A program made the position numbers and the translations under genes. From Synaphobranchus kaupii (Eukaryota; Chordata; Actinopteri; Anguilliformes; Synaphobranchidae): a DNA stretch of 64,000 bases. The notes beneath the pieces were generated by a model, which saw only the letters and a list, made by a program, of their open reading frames with translations, ran no database searches and was not told the DNA's origin. Shown piece by piece: positions 10,850-22,333 of this stretch (positions are counted from its first letter, which is position 1; every line of letters starts with the position of its first letter). The DNA lies in NCBI GenBank assembly GCA_029718625.1, contig CM056395.1:25940827-26004826 (forward strand), in the 5' to 3' direction.

Positions 10850-13064
10850 CTGTGTGTCCTGATTGGTCCTTCTGAAAAACAGTTACCCAATGGGAGATGG
10901 CAAATTGGAAAGTGTCTGTTTGTTATCTTGTGTGACATTCCATTGGTGAATTGTGTACAGGGACAGATGTTCCGCCACGGGACAGTGAATAACGAACGCA
11001 TGACCTTTAACAGTTTAGTTGACAATTTGCGCAGGATTAGTCAAGCTGAAAGTGTATAGGAAACACATAAAGGGCAGCCAAATTATGTTGAATACCACCT
11101 GAAAGGGCTTAGGCGATTTCATTTTATTTTCTGATTTCTTAAACAATGGAGTAGTTGTTTTTTGTTTTTTTTTGTATTATTAAAAAAGGAAAGTTATTGA
11201 TAACACCTTAGAAAAATAGGCAAGAACTAAAAGGATGCACATTATGACCTTTAATCTGAAATGGCAAACTAATCCCTTTGTGAAGCAATTACTGTAGTTT
11301 AAGCTCTCTGAGCTATTTGCCTTTAGAAACTGTAGGCATTGTGACAGAGTTTTTTTGTTTTATATCTGCTTTTACAATATATGACTGCACCACACAGTGC
11401 AGTTTTAACATCCACACATTCATGTTGACTGCTGCCCTTTTTAAATTAATAACAATAGTGCGACACAGGTGGGTCAACATGGAACCATCCAGTTTTAGAA
11501 ACAAAATAGTTACAGTGCTCAAGAGCTCAAGCTACCCATTTATTTGAATAAAGGCAAGATGGACCTCCAACAGAAAGTATGAAGGAGTCCGTAAAAGTCT
11601 AAATTCAGATTCAGGCATGTGACATCTTAGGAGCCGGTTCATTGTTTGAGAGGATAATCCAATAATAAATCTTTTCTCCCCTGAAAGAGAGGTCACTCTT
11701 GCACATTGGGAAGCAAAAAAAAATTTGTAATTGTCCTTGAAAATGCATTATGTAGCAGAAGTGATACAATGCTATAAGTGCTGACATAAGGTGTTTCCTA
11801 ATATTGCTTAATAACATAATATGATTTAAGATGACAATGTCATCATTATATAACATTTCATGCTATGTGTTTGTCCTTGTGACGTCTTTGATTTCCAGTA
11901 AATAAAGTCCCCTACTTGAATACGGCATGATTTCCATAGTGACCAAGTAGGGAAAAATTCTGAGGTGACACAAATGTACCGTAATATGGAAATTTTTGCT
12001 GACTATGTGTCAATTATGACTCAGTCCAGCGGCCGAATTGAATTTTTGCTTTTAAGCAGTCATGTTATGTTATTTTGTAATGCAGGGTTGGAAATATATT
12101 GAAATGTCGAATATATTACAGGGCAAGGCCGCTGACCTATAGCACCAACAACGGCCAAAGCAGCCAGAAGACTTGAATTTAATCAGACAATTAATAATGA
12201 ATTAGCTCATTCACCCGAGGGTGGTTAGAATGCAAGCATTATTGTGAATGTAGTCAGGATACCAATAGCCCCTCGACTCATAGCAATAATGCGCTTTAAT
12301 CACAGCGCGTCAATACCTCAGTTTAACGTCTTATCATGAAAGACGCTTCACTCTTTAGGGACGGTGCCCTGGCCCTAGATCTTAGACCTTTGTTGCCTGC
12401 TTGGTCAGCGAGCGGCCAGGAGAAAACTACAGTGTTAAATGACCGCCAATGCTGTAGATACTATAGTTATTCCACCGTATCTTGTGTTGGAATATCAGAA
12501 AAGTCCCATGCACAATTTTAACATCCCATAATCTACTTTCGTCTGCTACCCCCAATAGCCAGGCATGGAAAGCCTTCATTGTCATTAGCATGGCATTGCA
12601 AGGATACAAACACTAATATATTTGTAATTACTGACAAGTGTAATTCTAATTACATTACAGTATTATGATTCTTTGTGAGACCATTCTCTGTGTTATTGGT
12701 CTGTTTTTGTAGATATTAAATCAATAGTCACATGTATATTAGAAAATAACAGCTTTTCCCTGCATTTTCCTACACCTCAAAGTGAATGAGATACACAACG
12801 TCTTGACGTAAACGCAAACTTAAAAACTACTTACCAAGTGACATTGACTGAAGCACAGACAGTAAAACATGTTTTAAAGGCTGTATGGGATTTCTCATCT
12901 GAATATGCCCCGTGGTTTTTCCCCCTTGTTTAGAGTCGCCCTTGAGGCTGAAGGGTGATGTATTTATGGATAAGGAGATAGACTGTGGAAACAAACAAAC
13001 AAACAAAAAAGTTGAGAAAGATTTAATCACCCCCTGCGAAAGAACTTGACCTTTATAAAGAATC
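10850..13064. other. Intergenic DNA, no gene seen
   Basis: AT-rich unique-looking sequence up to the target duplication of the foldback element. A short CCCCTACTTG / CAAGTAGGG inverted repeat lies around 11910-11953. No coding signal was recognised. Confidence 0.45.
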
Positions 13065-13072
13065 TAAAGGCA
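13065..13072. repeat. Left 8-bp target-site duplication of the foldback element
   Basis: TAAAGGCA directly abuts the left terminus and recurs exactly, in direct orientation, immediately after the right terminus at 28435-28442. Confidence 0.75.
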
Positions 13073-13309
13073 TATGGGGGTGCCAAATGTAAAGTAAAAC
13101 ACAACACGTTTTTCCTGTGTTTTTTTCTCAGATTTAGCATAAATGTGGCATTTTCCTAAGATTTATGCTAAATGTGAGTTTTTTTTCCAAGATTTTACAG
13201 ACATGCTAAATAAACCTTTTAGTTGATATTTTCAGATTTAATTGATAAATCTCAAATAAGCATTTCCTAAATATATAACTTAAATGTTAAATCTGAGTTT
13301 TCAAAAATA

Positions 13310-13912
13310 AATATTTAAAAAAATAAATATTTATTTATATCTTAAATCTTGCGTTGTAAAATAAATATTTATTTATATCTTAAATCTTGCGTTGTAAAAT
13401 AAATATTTATTTATATCTTAAATCTTGCGTTGTAAAATAAATATTTATTTATATCTTAAATCTTGCATTGTAAAATAAATATTTATTTATATCTTAAATC
13501 TTGCATTGTAAAATAAATATTTATTTATATCTTAAATCTTGCGTTTTTATAAAACCAATATTTAACATTTAAATAAATATTTATTTATATCTTAAATCTT
13601 GCGTTCTAAAATAAATATTTATTTATATCTTAAATCTTGCGTTTTTATAAAAACCAAGATTTAACATTTAAATAAATATTTATTTACATCTTAAATCTTG
13701 CGTTCTAAAATAAATATTTATTTATATCTTAAATCTTGTTGCGTTCTAAAATAAATATTTATTTATATCTTAAATCTTGCGTTTTTTATAAAAAACAAGA
13801 TTTAACATTTAAATAAATATTTATTTATATCTTAAATCTTGCGTTCTAAAATAAATATTTAGAAAAAAATAAATATTTATTTATATCTTAAATCTTGCGT
13901 TTGTAAATTCAA
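13310..13912. repeat. 37-bp subterminal tandem repeat array, left arm
   Basis: About 15 copies of an AT-rich unit whose regular period is 37 bp at 13321-13540. The core is AAATAAATATTTATTTATAT followed by CTTAAATCTTGCGTT. Later copies are interspersed with a longer variant that adds TTTATAAAAACCAA and GATTTAACATTTAA. The core contains the self-complementary word AAATAAATATTTATTT, so single units can form hairpins. The mirror array is at 27645-28205. Confidence 0.9.
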
Positions 13913-13925
13913 CATTTAGCTAAAT

Positions 13926-14300
13926 CTAAATCTTTAGTTTAAATCTTTTGAAAGATATACTAATTAACCCCGCCCCTTGGTGACTGTATCCAATGGAGGG
14001 AGGAGGGGAAATAGCTGGCTTTAGTGATGGGGGTAATTGAGGGTCTTCTAGCGAAGTGTGAAACTTGACGTTAATTTCTATATTAATTCCTGTTTGACAC
14101 ACATTATTTACATAACCTACACACAGATAGCATCTGTTATAATCATGTATGATGTCCAGAGAACTAACTAGATAGCATAGGCTACATTTTGGGCATATTG
14201 GCGTTTCCTTGACTGATTTCTTATGGTGAAGTTGAATATTGACAGCCAGCCAAGCCAAACAACAAACTCGCAGCTTGATTCAATAGATGGTTAGTGACCT
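13926..14300 (-). other. Unrecognised open frame in left arm
   Basis: A 110-codon minus-strand frame (13926-14258) starts after an in-frame ATG and contains a Cys-Pro-Lys-Cys pair and a Tyr-Leu-Cys-Val run. Its mirror copy in the right arm (27292-27591) is 99 codons because a one-base difference near the end shifts the frame. No known domain was recognised. Presence in both arms follows from the palindrome and is not independent support for coding. Confidence 0.15.
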
Positions 14301-15144
14301 AGCTCGCAAACCTGTCTGTCGGTAATGTCATAAAATAGCAGGATTCTTGAAACAAACTCGAAACGTTAAAAACTACCGTGGGCACTTAGGTCGCTAGCTA
14401 ACGTTACTTGAGATAGGAAGCGAATTGACGTTGACAAACTGCATGGGGGCCAGCAGTCTGACACGACTGGTTAATATAGTCGCGAGTGTCTGGCTAGGAA
14501 GGGGGTTCGCCTACTAATGTTATTACGACATTGATATGGTTACAATTGCCTAGAAATACAGACAATACTTCTGCAAACCTTGCGTCTCCGTCAAGCTAAT
14601 ACGGGACTCGGTTTGTTCCGTATTTTATCTTCTACTGAAGTTTCTCAACAGGGGCACCAGAGGGCACTGGTGGACTTTAAGAGATGCTCATGCTGGGAGA
14701 CAAAAAAGAAAGGTCGAGAGGTGGGCTATCGTGTTATAGAATTCATAGAATTTTTATTTTGAAAAACTGTACAGTCCATGTGTGTCAAATGGTGTAGGCA
14801 CCGTGTGCCTCAGTAGGTCACTATAGCAGAAATCGCAGAACTTTCATAAACATTCTATTGTCGCGCTACATATACACTGTGGTCGTTATCGTTCGCAAAA
14901 AGTATAAAGGCATTCCAGCGACAGTTTACACTCAGGGGACAATGGAGAAAGAAGCAGCTTTAATAGGCTAGCCTACATCTCATTATGACTTCTGCTTTAC
15001 CCCTTTTTTGTCGGAGGCCTCTGAAATAAAGTTTATAAATATCCATTCGAGGGCACCGTATATTGTTTGGAATGTCATTCACTGCGTCTTTCATACACTT
15101 GTAGGATGTGGGTTTTGAACGAGGTAGCAAATAAAACGTTTGTA

Positions 15145-15225
15145 ATTAAACCTCAACATTACATTACAGTCATTTAGCAGACGCTTTTATCCAAAGCGAC
15201 ATACAATAAGTGCATACAGAAACGT
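15145..15225 (-). repeat. SINE/LINE tail fragment in left arm
   Basis: Contains CATTTAGCAGACGCTTTTAT and CCAAAGCGAC, the reverse complement of the fish SINE/LINE 3' tail (GTCGCTTTGGATAAAAGCGTC, TGCTAAATG). The same fragment is mirrored at 26335-26400. Confidence 0.65.
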
Positions 15226-16322
15226 CACTACAGAACAGATAAGACAAAGCACGTCCTTCCCATAACGTAGCAGCTATCCCTAGCAATGAACGTTGAATGT
15301 AGTTCACGGTAAGCTGTGGGTAAATCAGCTATACTACACTTCTGTAAACTCCAAAAGTGACGTGGTTTATGTAAATTTATCTGAAACGCAGAGAAAATGT
15401 TGTTATTGTTAAATTGTTTTGGAATACCCAATAAAAGATAATTTTTTTCTCCACTCGAAGCACGACCTGTGGGGAGGCGAGGAACATCAAAGTCTACCAA
15501 AAAAAACAACAATAGACCTGGTCACTCTTCGCAAGAGAATACAAAAACCTCCGCAGGGACGGCGTTATGGTGGACCTCAATAAATATAAAAGACTGACAA
15601 AAGAGAAATGGGGGGGGGGGGGGGGGGGGGGCGTGGACGACTGGAAAAAAAACTTGATCTCTAAAGACACACACAACCACATTTTACCGTTTTCATGGAA
15701 ATGGAATAAATGACAATGTATTACATTTCAATCGGAATTCAATTAGTGTTTATTGTATTATTACACTTTATTATGATCATCATTATTATAGCTTGATGTA
15801 GGGACAGTGACCTTTTTTTTTTACTAAAGAAATAAACTATAAAAGCACAGTAAAACGAATAGCATACATAATAAAAGCACAATAAAATAAAAGGACAAAT
15901 ATAGGACATTGAATTATTATTATTATTATTGTTTTATATTAATAACCACGTTCTGCACTTTGTATTTTATAGGCTACCGCGTAATTATTGTGGAAGCCGC
16001 TAGGCTAACTAAAATGTTATAATACTGACAAACATCCAAAAATGCGACGCAGACGATATAAAATCGGTAAACATTAAAACAAGCAAAATGACGGTGACAT
16101 TGTTTTTCAACTCTATCCTTCACGTTGACAGATTATGATTTACTCTTGCAAACCACCGGTCCACAAAATGGTCATAGCAACAAATTAAAGTAGACTAACC
16201 CTTGTCAAATTAAATATTTACTTGCAATTGTGATTCATGAATTCTGAAAAAGAGCATGCGGTGTGAGGAATGTCAGAAAGACAAAGAAAAACGAGAGAAA
16301 TCGTTAATAACTGGTATTATCG

Positions 16323-16580
16323 CTAGCTGCTAGAAGCTGCCAGCTTGCGAGGGTGGGGAGCTGCCAGTGAGCTGCGAGGTGCGAGGTCTGCGGAGCTCAC
16401 AGCTCGCACAGAAGGATTGTAACCGCTCTCCGGTGTTCTGTCCATAGTCACCGACACATCCACGCCTGCCTCCTGAAGTGTTTCTGATCTTTCAGACAGG
16501 TGTTTGGAGGTAGCATAGCAATGCATCTCATCGGTGAAGCCCTCCTTAATCATTCTGCATTGAAATTATGAAATAAGAAT
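16323..16580 (-). other. Exon-like minus-strand frame in left arm
   Basis: On the minus strand, a pyrimidine-poor but AG-ending context (TTTCAATGCAG) precedes an ATG that opens a 76-codon frame of balanced composition: acidic N-terminal part, a Ser-Glu-Arg-Ser-Glu-Thr run, then a Met-Asp-Arg-Thr-Pro-Glu segment. In the right-arm copies (21262-21495 and 25004-25237) one G is missing from an AAGGAGGG run, which shifts the first ATG out of frame, and the ends differ by further single-base indels. It could be a captured exon or chance. The product is not recognised. Confidence 0.2.
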
Positions 16581-16595
16581 AATATTTGAGTTCCA

Positions 16596-16880
16596 CAACT
16601 GTTCAATTCAATTCAATTGTATTGTATTTGTATAGCGCTTTTTACAGAGAACTGTCACAAAGTGACAGTCACAAAGGACGCTGCACAGAGAAACAGAAGG
16701 AAAATTGAGTACAAAAAAAAAAAAAAACAGCCAGCAAAAACGAGGTAAAAAAAAACTCTCCGGTGGGAAGAAAAAGCACTCAACAGTGGCGAGAAAAAAC
16801 TCCCCAATGGGAAGAAATCTCGGAAGGAACCTGGCTAGAGAGGGGGGGACCCATCCTTCGCTGGCCGGCCCCGGTTTAAA
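16596..16880. repeat. Fish dispersed repeat with TATAGCGCTTTTTACAG motif
   Basis: After a CAATT-rich start the block reads GTATTTGTATAGCGCTTTTT and continues through CACAAAGGACGCTGCACAGAG to a region rich in GAAAAAACTCCCCAATGGGA-type words. Similar AGCGC(C/A)TTTC sequences occur at 63410 and 63795, and I recall this as a common fish interspersed motif. The first 70 bases are shared with the right arm, where the match ends at the CACTTTGTGACAG word. The rest is unique to the left arm, so the arms diverge inside this repeat. Confidence 0.5.
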
Positions 16881-17394
16881 CTAAGGGTGGGATGGATGGT
16901 AATATACTGTAATGAGAGATCTAATAGAACTAGCTGGTTATGAAAGCATATCCGCGCCAAAATTCAAATGAAAATGCAAATCGGCGATTGCATTTCGTTA
17001 ACATACGATGCGCGCAAAAAACCATGACATAATTTAAATGAAAATGCAAAAGGTGCACATTGCGTTTTCATTTGCAAGTTATTGTACGCACTTTATCTGA
17101 CAATTTGAAAATGCTAATGCAAATCCATTTCACATTTAATTTTTCTCGCCCTCTACGACACAACCCTGCCATAATTTTAATGAAAATGAAAAACCACATT
17201 TGCATTAGCAGTTTCTTGTTGCAATCGCATGATCCATGACAAAAAGGAAATGATAATTCAATTCGCCATTTAACATATCGTTTTCATGCTTTTGCGGCAC
17301 AAGAGTGACACAATTCAAATGCAATGGCATTGTATCCGTTTGCATTATCATTTCCGTGTGGTCACGCAAAAACCCTGCCAAAAATCGAGAAGAG

Positions 17395-18303
17395 TCTGGC
17401 TGCAGACATCCACCGTGAAGCCCCACGTCCACCGCCAGGCCCTAGGGGCCTGAGCATGGACCTGGAAGTTGCGTCATGTGCCCTGGCGTCACTTCCGACT
17501 ACGTGCATGGACCTTTTCGTTACTTCCCCATTCTGTTTGCAGAACACACTAAACGAGCCGGACGTGTCTTCATTTGTCCAAGCAAGTTTGTTCTTTTTTC
17601 TAATAAGTGGATTTCAACGAGCCGACATCTGCCAACAAGGTAAATGATGCCAATGTACTGTTGGAACCAATGACGTTAACGTTAAACACTAACAGCAGAC
17701 AACAACTTAATACTAGGAGTTGGCTAGCTAGCTCACGTTACCAAATTAGCACTAATGTTACTAACTTGTATGTTGTTTTTTCCATTGCTATGTTTATTTG
17801 TAGCGCAGCAAACGTTTGCAATCATGATAAGTCATGAATCATAATGTTTGTGTAACGTAACTAGCTAACGTAAGCTAACGTTAAGTAGTAGCTAGCTTTC
17901 TAGCCATTAGTGTTTGTCTAATGGCAGTTAAGTAACGACATACTTTATATATTGTTTGTTTTACAAACATTAGCACTAAAATTAATATCAGTTTTATGTG
18001 TGTTGCTAATGTAACGTTAACGTTATGTATGTAACGTTAGCCGCCTACTGTAGTTAGATGCCAGCTCTCTGTTCTCAAGTCGGTCTTTTAACGTTTGCTT
18101 GTTATTATTGACAATCATTATTTGTACGAACATATTAAGTTATTGTACTGTATTAAATAGAGCCATTTTAAATGTTATTGTAACTTATTCTGTTATGTTT
18201 TTTTCTTTTTTTTTACAGATGCATCATTCCATTCTCCAGGGCAATTCAAATTTAGAACTTGACAGATGCACAACCTGCTGCAATTTATATCACTGTCCAC
18301 TTT
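17395..18303 (+). other. Splice-signal-bearing inner segment of left arm (exon/intron-like)
   Basis: A GC-rich block (17395-17560) is followed by a perfect donor-like site AACAAG|GTAAAT at 17639/17640. About 580 bases further on is an acceptor-like site: a long T/C tract, TTTTACAG, then ATGCATCATTCC at 18219. The same donor (CACCAAG|GTAAAT) and acceptor are kept in the right arm (about 24421 and 23959, minus strand) although the segment between has diverged. This suggests a promoter/exon 1/intron/exon 2 fragment of some gene. No recognisable protein is encoded and the match ends 85 bases into the second block. Confidence 0.3.
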
Positions 18304-20134
18304 GCCTGACCTTCAAACCACAAAACTTAATCGATTAAAGTCTCATGTATATTTCCATCTAAAACATGCACTGACTTTCAAATGTATGTTTGTTTAAACA
18401 ATTGTTAGATTTTAGTAATTTCAAAGTGTGTTTAGCAACATGTTTCAGTTTGAAGTAGAATCTGTATGCCCCAACATATTAGAGACTTAGGTGCTGAACG
18501 GCCTGGGAAATGAGCTATGTTAATTTCCTCCCCCTCCCGCATTGTTAAGTACTCATTGTCACCTGCATGAATGCCCCCCCGAGTTTCCTGGGAATCCCGT
18601 CCTGGTAGAATAACGTGTGAAATAAAGTTATTGATCTAAGCCCTGAGACAGGAAACTAGGAAGAAGAACCAGAGATAGGAGTGAAGTAACATAGCCACAA
18701 GACTTCCCTGTCTAGCCTACCTTTTGTTATCACCTACATGACATTTCCTGTTTTCTGTGTATAAATGCTGGGCCGGTTTGGAGTGTAAGTAATGTTAGAC
18801 TAGAAGCTGACATAAACATCATGCTAATAAAGAAGTTATGGCTACTGTCTTTCATCACAGAACCGATTCAAGACCCTCTTATTTCTTGAACGTAATTGCA
18901 AGTACCGGCAACGAACAGAAGTGTCATTGAGAAATACAAAGCAATTCTTCACCATTTAAACAATTAGATGGTGTAAGATATTCGTACTGTCAACAAGATG
19001 CATTATGGTTAATTTGTAAGTTAGTGGACACTTTCATGCAAGACAGTCCAAAAGTGTTTTCCAGCTGCCCCCGTGTCCTGGGAATTGAGGAGAGCGAGGT
19101 GGCCAACGCCCTCATTGCATACACCCGGCTTGCTGACGTGGTTGGGGAAGCAGAGCACAACGAGATTGTGGGGACCATTTGTTTTTATTTTCAGTAACCA
19201 GCAGGATATGGAGCGATTCTTAATTGAAATTGTGGACCACAGGTGTTACATAATTTTCTGTCTTCTTCCCGTACAGCCTGTAAGGACTACTTGTGTTATA
19301 TAGTGTACATAAATATATGTATAGTTTTAGATTGCATGGGTGTTCAGTGTGTCGTGTAAGTTCTTATTGGTTGTACTTTTTTTCCCTTTGTTATTTTCTT
19401 ATTAGACTATTGATATTCCAAAAAAAATTAAAGAATTTTACAAATTATTAATTTGTGTGGTTGCTAAAGTCTATGGCTGCCTAATCTGTTCTTCTGTCAT
19501 TCCATCATTTTGGGTTATTTGTACTTTTAAAGTTCCCTGATAGACTATCATATAAAGTGATGAAGAAAATGTTAGCCATATTCCCTATTCCTATATCACA
19601 CACACCTCAGCACAAATAAACCTTGCATAAGGTCATGGAGTCTGTCCATGGTTCTGCAATGCTTAAAACATGCCTTCTGTCAGAAATTGTACAGTGCTGC
19701 ACAATCATTTGTATTTAGTGTTGCAGTGTTTAATGGTATGGACAAAGAGTTCAACATTGGGAACAGTCTGCTGGCTTGTATTGAGATGCCTATTATACCT
19801 CAAAATAAACATTTTCAAAAATCTAGCAAGGTTCATAATATACATATAAACCCTTAGATCACTACTGAGTTTGTAAATTAAGTTTGGAACTGTGACGACT
19901 CCATAGTTGGATACATCAATAATGTCGATGAAGCTGTAGTGTAGACTTGCAGTGACTGCTAGTAGGTGTGGCTGAATCATGTTGAAAGCACTGAGGATGT
20001 AGTAGTACTTTATTGATCCCACAATGGGAAATTTCTTCTTCAATCGTTACACTCCAGTAATACACAGTAAATATAACACGTGTACATTATTACAGGGAAG
20101 CCAGACCAGAGAAGGGATCAGCTATTCTTTTGTT
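18304..20134 (+). other. Spacer of the foldback element, first copy
   Basis: The non-palindromic centre. Its first part (about 18460-18912) looks like a retroviral-type LTR promoter/terminator: TGTATAAATGCTGGG (TATA-like) about 60 bases before TAATAAAG (polyadenylation-like). The LTR ends and target duplication could not be fixed. The exon-like block at about 19069-19250 carries one extra C and one extra G relative to the second copy, and these break its frame. The rest is AT-rich without recognised content. It is probably a duplicate of 22334 onward caused by the assembly. Confidence 0.4.
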
Positions 20135-21833
20135 AAAGTGGACAGTGATACAATTTGCAGCAGGTTGTGTCAAGTTGTAAATTTGAATTTCCCTGTAGAA
20201 TGGAATGATGCATCTGTAAAAAAAAAAAAAAAACAACAGAATAAGTACAATAACTTAACACGTTCGTACAAATAATGATTGCCAATAATAACATTACATG
20301 TTGGCTATCTGTTACATACATAACGTTAACGTTACATTAGCAACACACATAAAACTGTTTGTAAAACAAACAATATATAAAGTATGTCGTTACTTAACTA
20401 CCATTGGACAAACACTAATGGTTAGAAAGCTAGTTACTACTTAACGTTAGCTTACGTTAGCTAGTTACGTTACACAAACATTATGATTCATGACTTATCA
20501 CGATTGCAAACGTTTGCTGCGCTACAAATAAACAGCAATGGAAAAAACAACATACAAGTTGGTCACATTAGTGTTAATTTGCTAACGTGAGCTAGCTAGC
20601 CAACTCATAGTATTAAGTTGTTGTCTGCTGCTTAACGTTAACGTTATTGGTTTCAACATAACATTGGCATCATTTACCTTGGTGGGAGTTGTCGGCTCGT
20701 TGAAATCCATTTATTACGAACAGAACAAATTTGCATCGACAAAAGGTGATGCGTCCGGCTCATCTGTTGTGTTCGCAAAACAGAATGGGGAAATAACGAA
20801 AAGGTCCATGCATGTGGTCGGAAGTGACGCCAGGGCACATGACGCAACTTCCAGGTCCATGCTCCAGGCCCCGAGGGGCCTGGCGGTGGACGTGGGGCTT
20901 CACGGTGGATGTCTGCAGCCAGACCATAGAAATATATATTATATAGTTCTATGAGCCAGACTCTATTGGGGCAAAAATCCGAACTGAAAATGCAATGCAA
21001 ACTGCAATGCAAATGCAAACTGTCAAAGCTGCCCATCAAGGCGGGGCCTCGAAGAAAGGGGCGTTACAGGGGACTGTTCAAACCACTGAACATAATGGTT
21101 TGTCTGTGATTTCGGTCGTCAGGCAGTTACCAGGCTAGATAGCGACATTTCCTTGTCACTTTGTGACAGTTCTCTGTAAAAAAGCGCTATACAAATACAA
21201 TACAATTGAATTGAATTGAACAGTTGTGGAACTCAAATATTATTCTTATTTCATAATTTCAATGCAGAATGATTAAGAGGGCTTCACCGATGAGATGCAT
21301 TGCTATGCTACCTCCAAACACCTGTCTGAAAGATCAGAAACACTTCAGGAGGCAGGCGTGGATGTGTCGGTGACTATGGACAGAACACCGGAGAGCGGTT
21401 ACAATCCTTCTGTGCGAGCTGTGAGCTCGCAGACCTCGCACCTCGCAGCTCACTGGCAGCTCCCACCTCGCAAGCTGGCAGCTTCTAGCAGCTAGCGATA
21501 ATACCAGTTATTAACGATTTCTCTCGTTTTTCTTTGTCTTTCTGACATTCCTCACACCGCATGCTCTTTTTCAGAATTCATGAATCACAATTGCAAGTAA
21601 ATATTTAATTTGACAAGGGTTAGTCTACTTTAATTTGTTGCTATGACCATTTTGTGGACCGGTGGTTTGCAAGAGTAAATCATAATCTGTCAACGTGAAG
21701 GATAGAGTTGAAAAAACAATGTCACCGTCATTTTGCTTGTTTTAATGTTTACCGATTTTATATCGTCTGCGTCGCATTTTTGGATGTTTGTCAGTATTAT
21801 AACATTTTAGTTAGCCTAGCGGCTTCCACAATA
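18585..21833 (+). repeat. First copy of 3.24-kb block duplicated across the gap
   Basis: Begins TTCCTGGGAATCCCGTCCTG and ends in ...GGCTTCCACAATA at the first N. The block at 22334-25574 begins and ends with the same words. In the places compared, the copies differ only in homopolymer length (CCCCC/CCCC, GGGG/GGG, 7/6 T, 17/16 A, 4/3 A, TTT/TT, 6/5 A twice). That pattern fits two contig ends covering one locus with sequencing errors, not two genomic copies of any age. Confidence 0.85.
20135..21833 (-). repeat. Partial right arm before the gap
   Basis: This is the inner part of the right arm as assembled before the N run. It pairs in reverse complement with 15990-18303 of the left arm and is repeated at 23880-25574. 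Confidence 0.75.
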
Positions 21834-22333
21834 NNNNNNNNNNNNNNNNNNNNNNNNNNNNNNNNNNNNNNNNNNNNNNNNNNNNNNNNNNNNNNNNNNN
21901 NNNNNNNNNNNNNNNNNNNNNNNNNNNNNNNNNNNNNNNNNNNNNNNNNNNNNNNNNNNNNNNNNNNNNNNNNNNNNNNNNNNNNNNNNNNNNNNNNNNN
22001 NNNNNNNNNNNNNNNNNNNNNNNNNNNNNNNNNNNNNNNNNNNNNNNNNNNNNNNNNNNNNNNNNNNNNNNNNNNNNNNNNNNNNNNNNNNNNNNNNNNN
22101 NNNNNNNNNNNNNNNNNNNNNNNNNNNNNNNNNNNNNNNNNNNNNNNNNNNNNNNNNNNNNNNNNNNNNNNNNNNNNNNNNNNNNNNNNNNNNNNNNNNN
22201 NNNNNNNNNNNNNNNNNNNNNNNNNNNNNNNNNNNNNNNNNNNNNNNNNNNNNNNNNNNNNNNNNNNNNNNNNNNNNNNNNNNNNNNNNNNNNNNNNNNN
22301 NNNNNNNNNNNNNNNNNNNNNNNNNNNNNNNNN
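21834..22333. other. Assembly gap of 500 N
   Basis: Exactly 500 undetermined bases, a conventional placeholder for a gap of unknown size. The flanks overlap by about 3.24 kb, so the true gap may be negative. The open frame that crosses it is meaningless. Confidence 0.98.

Larger units (their letters stand above)
13073..18303 (+). repeat. Left arm of the foldback element
   Basis: Pairs with 23880-28434 in reverse complement. From the terminus to about 16650 the arms are near-identical; differences are mostly homopolymer lengths with a few substitutions and small indels (for example ATTACGACATTG here against ATTACACATTG in the other arm). A non-matching block of about 730 bp (16660-17390) replaces about 240 bp of the right arm. 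The inner part (17395-18303) is homologous but visibly more diverged. The arm carries the 37-bp repeat array, a SINE-tail fragment, a G tract of 22 bases (15610-15631; 18 C in the other arm) and a minus-strand exon-like frame. Confidence 0.8.
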
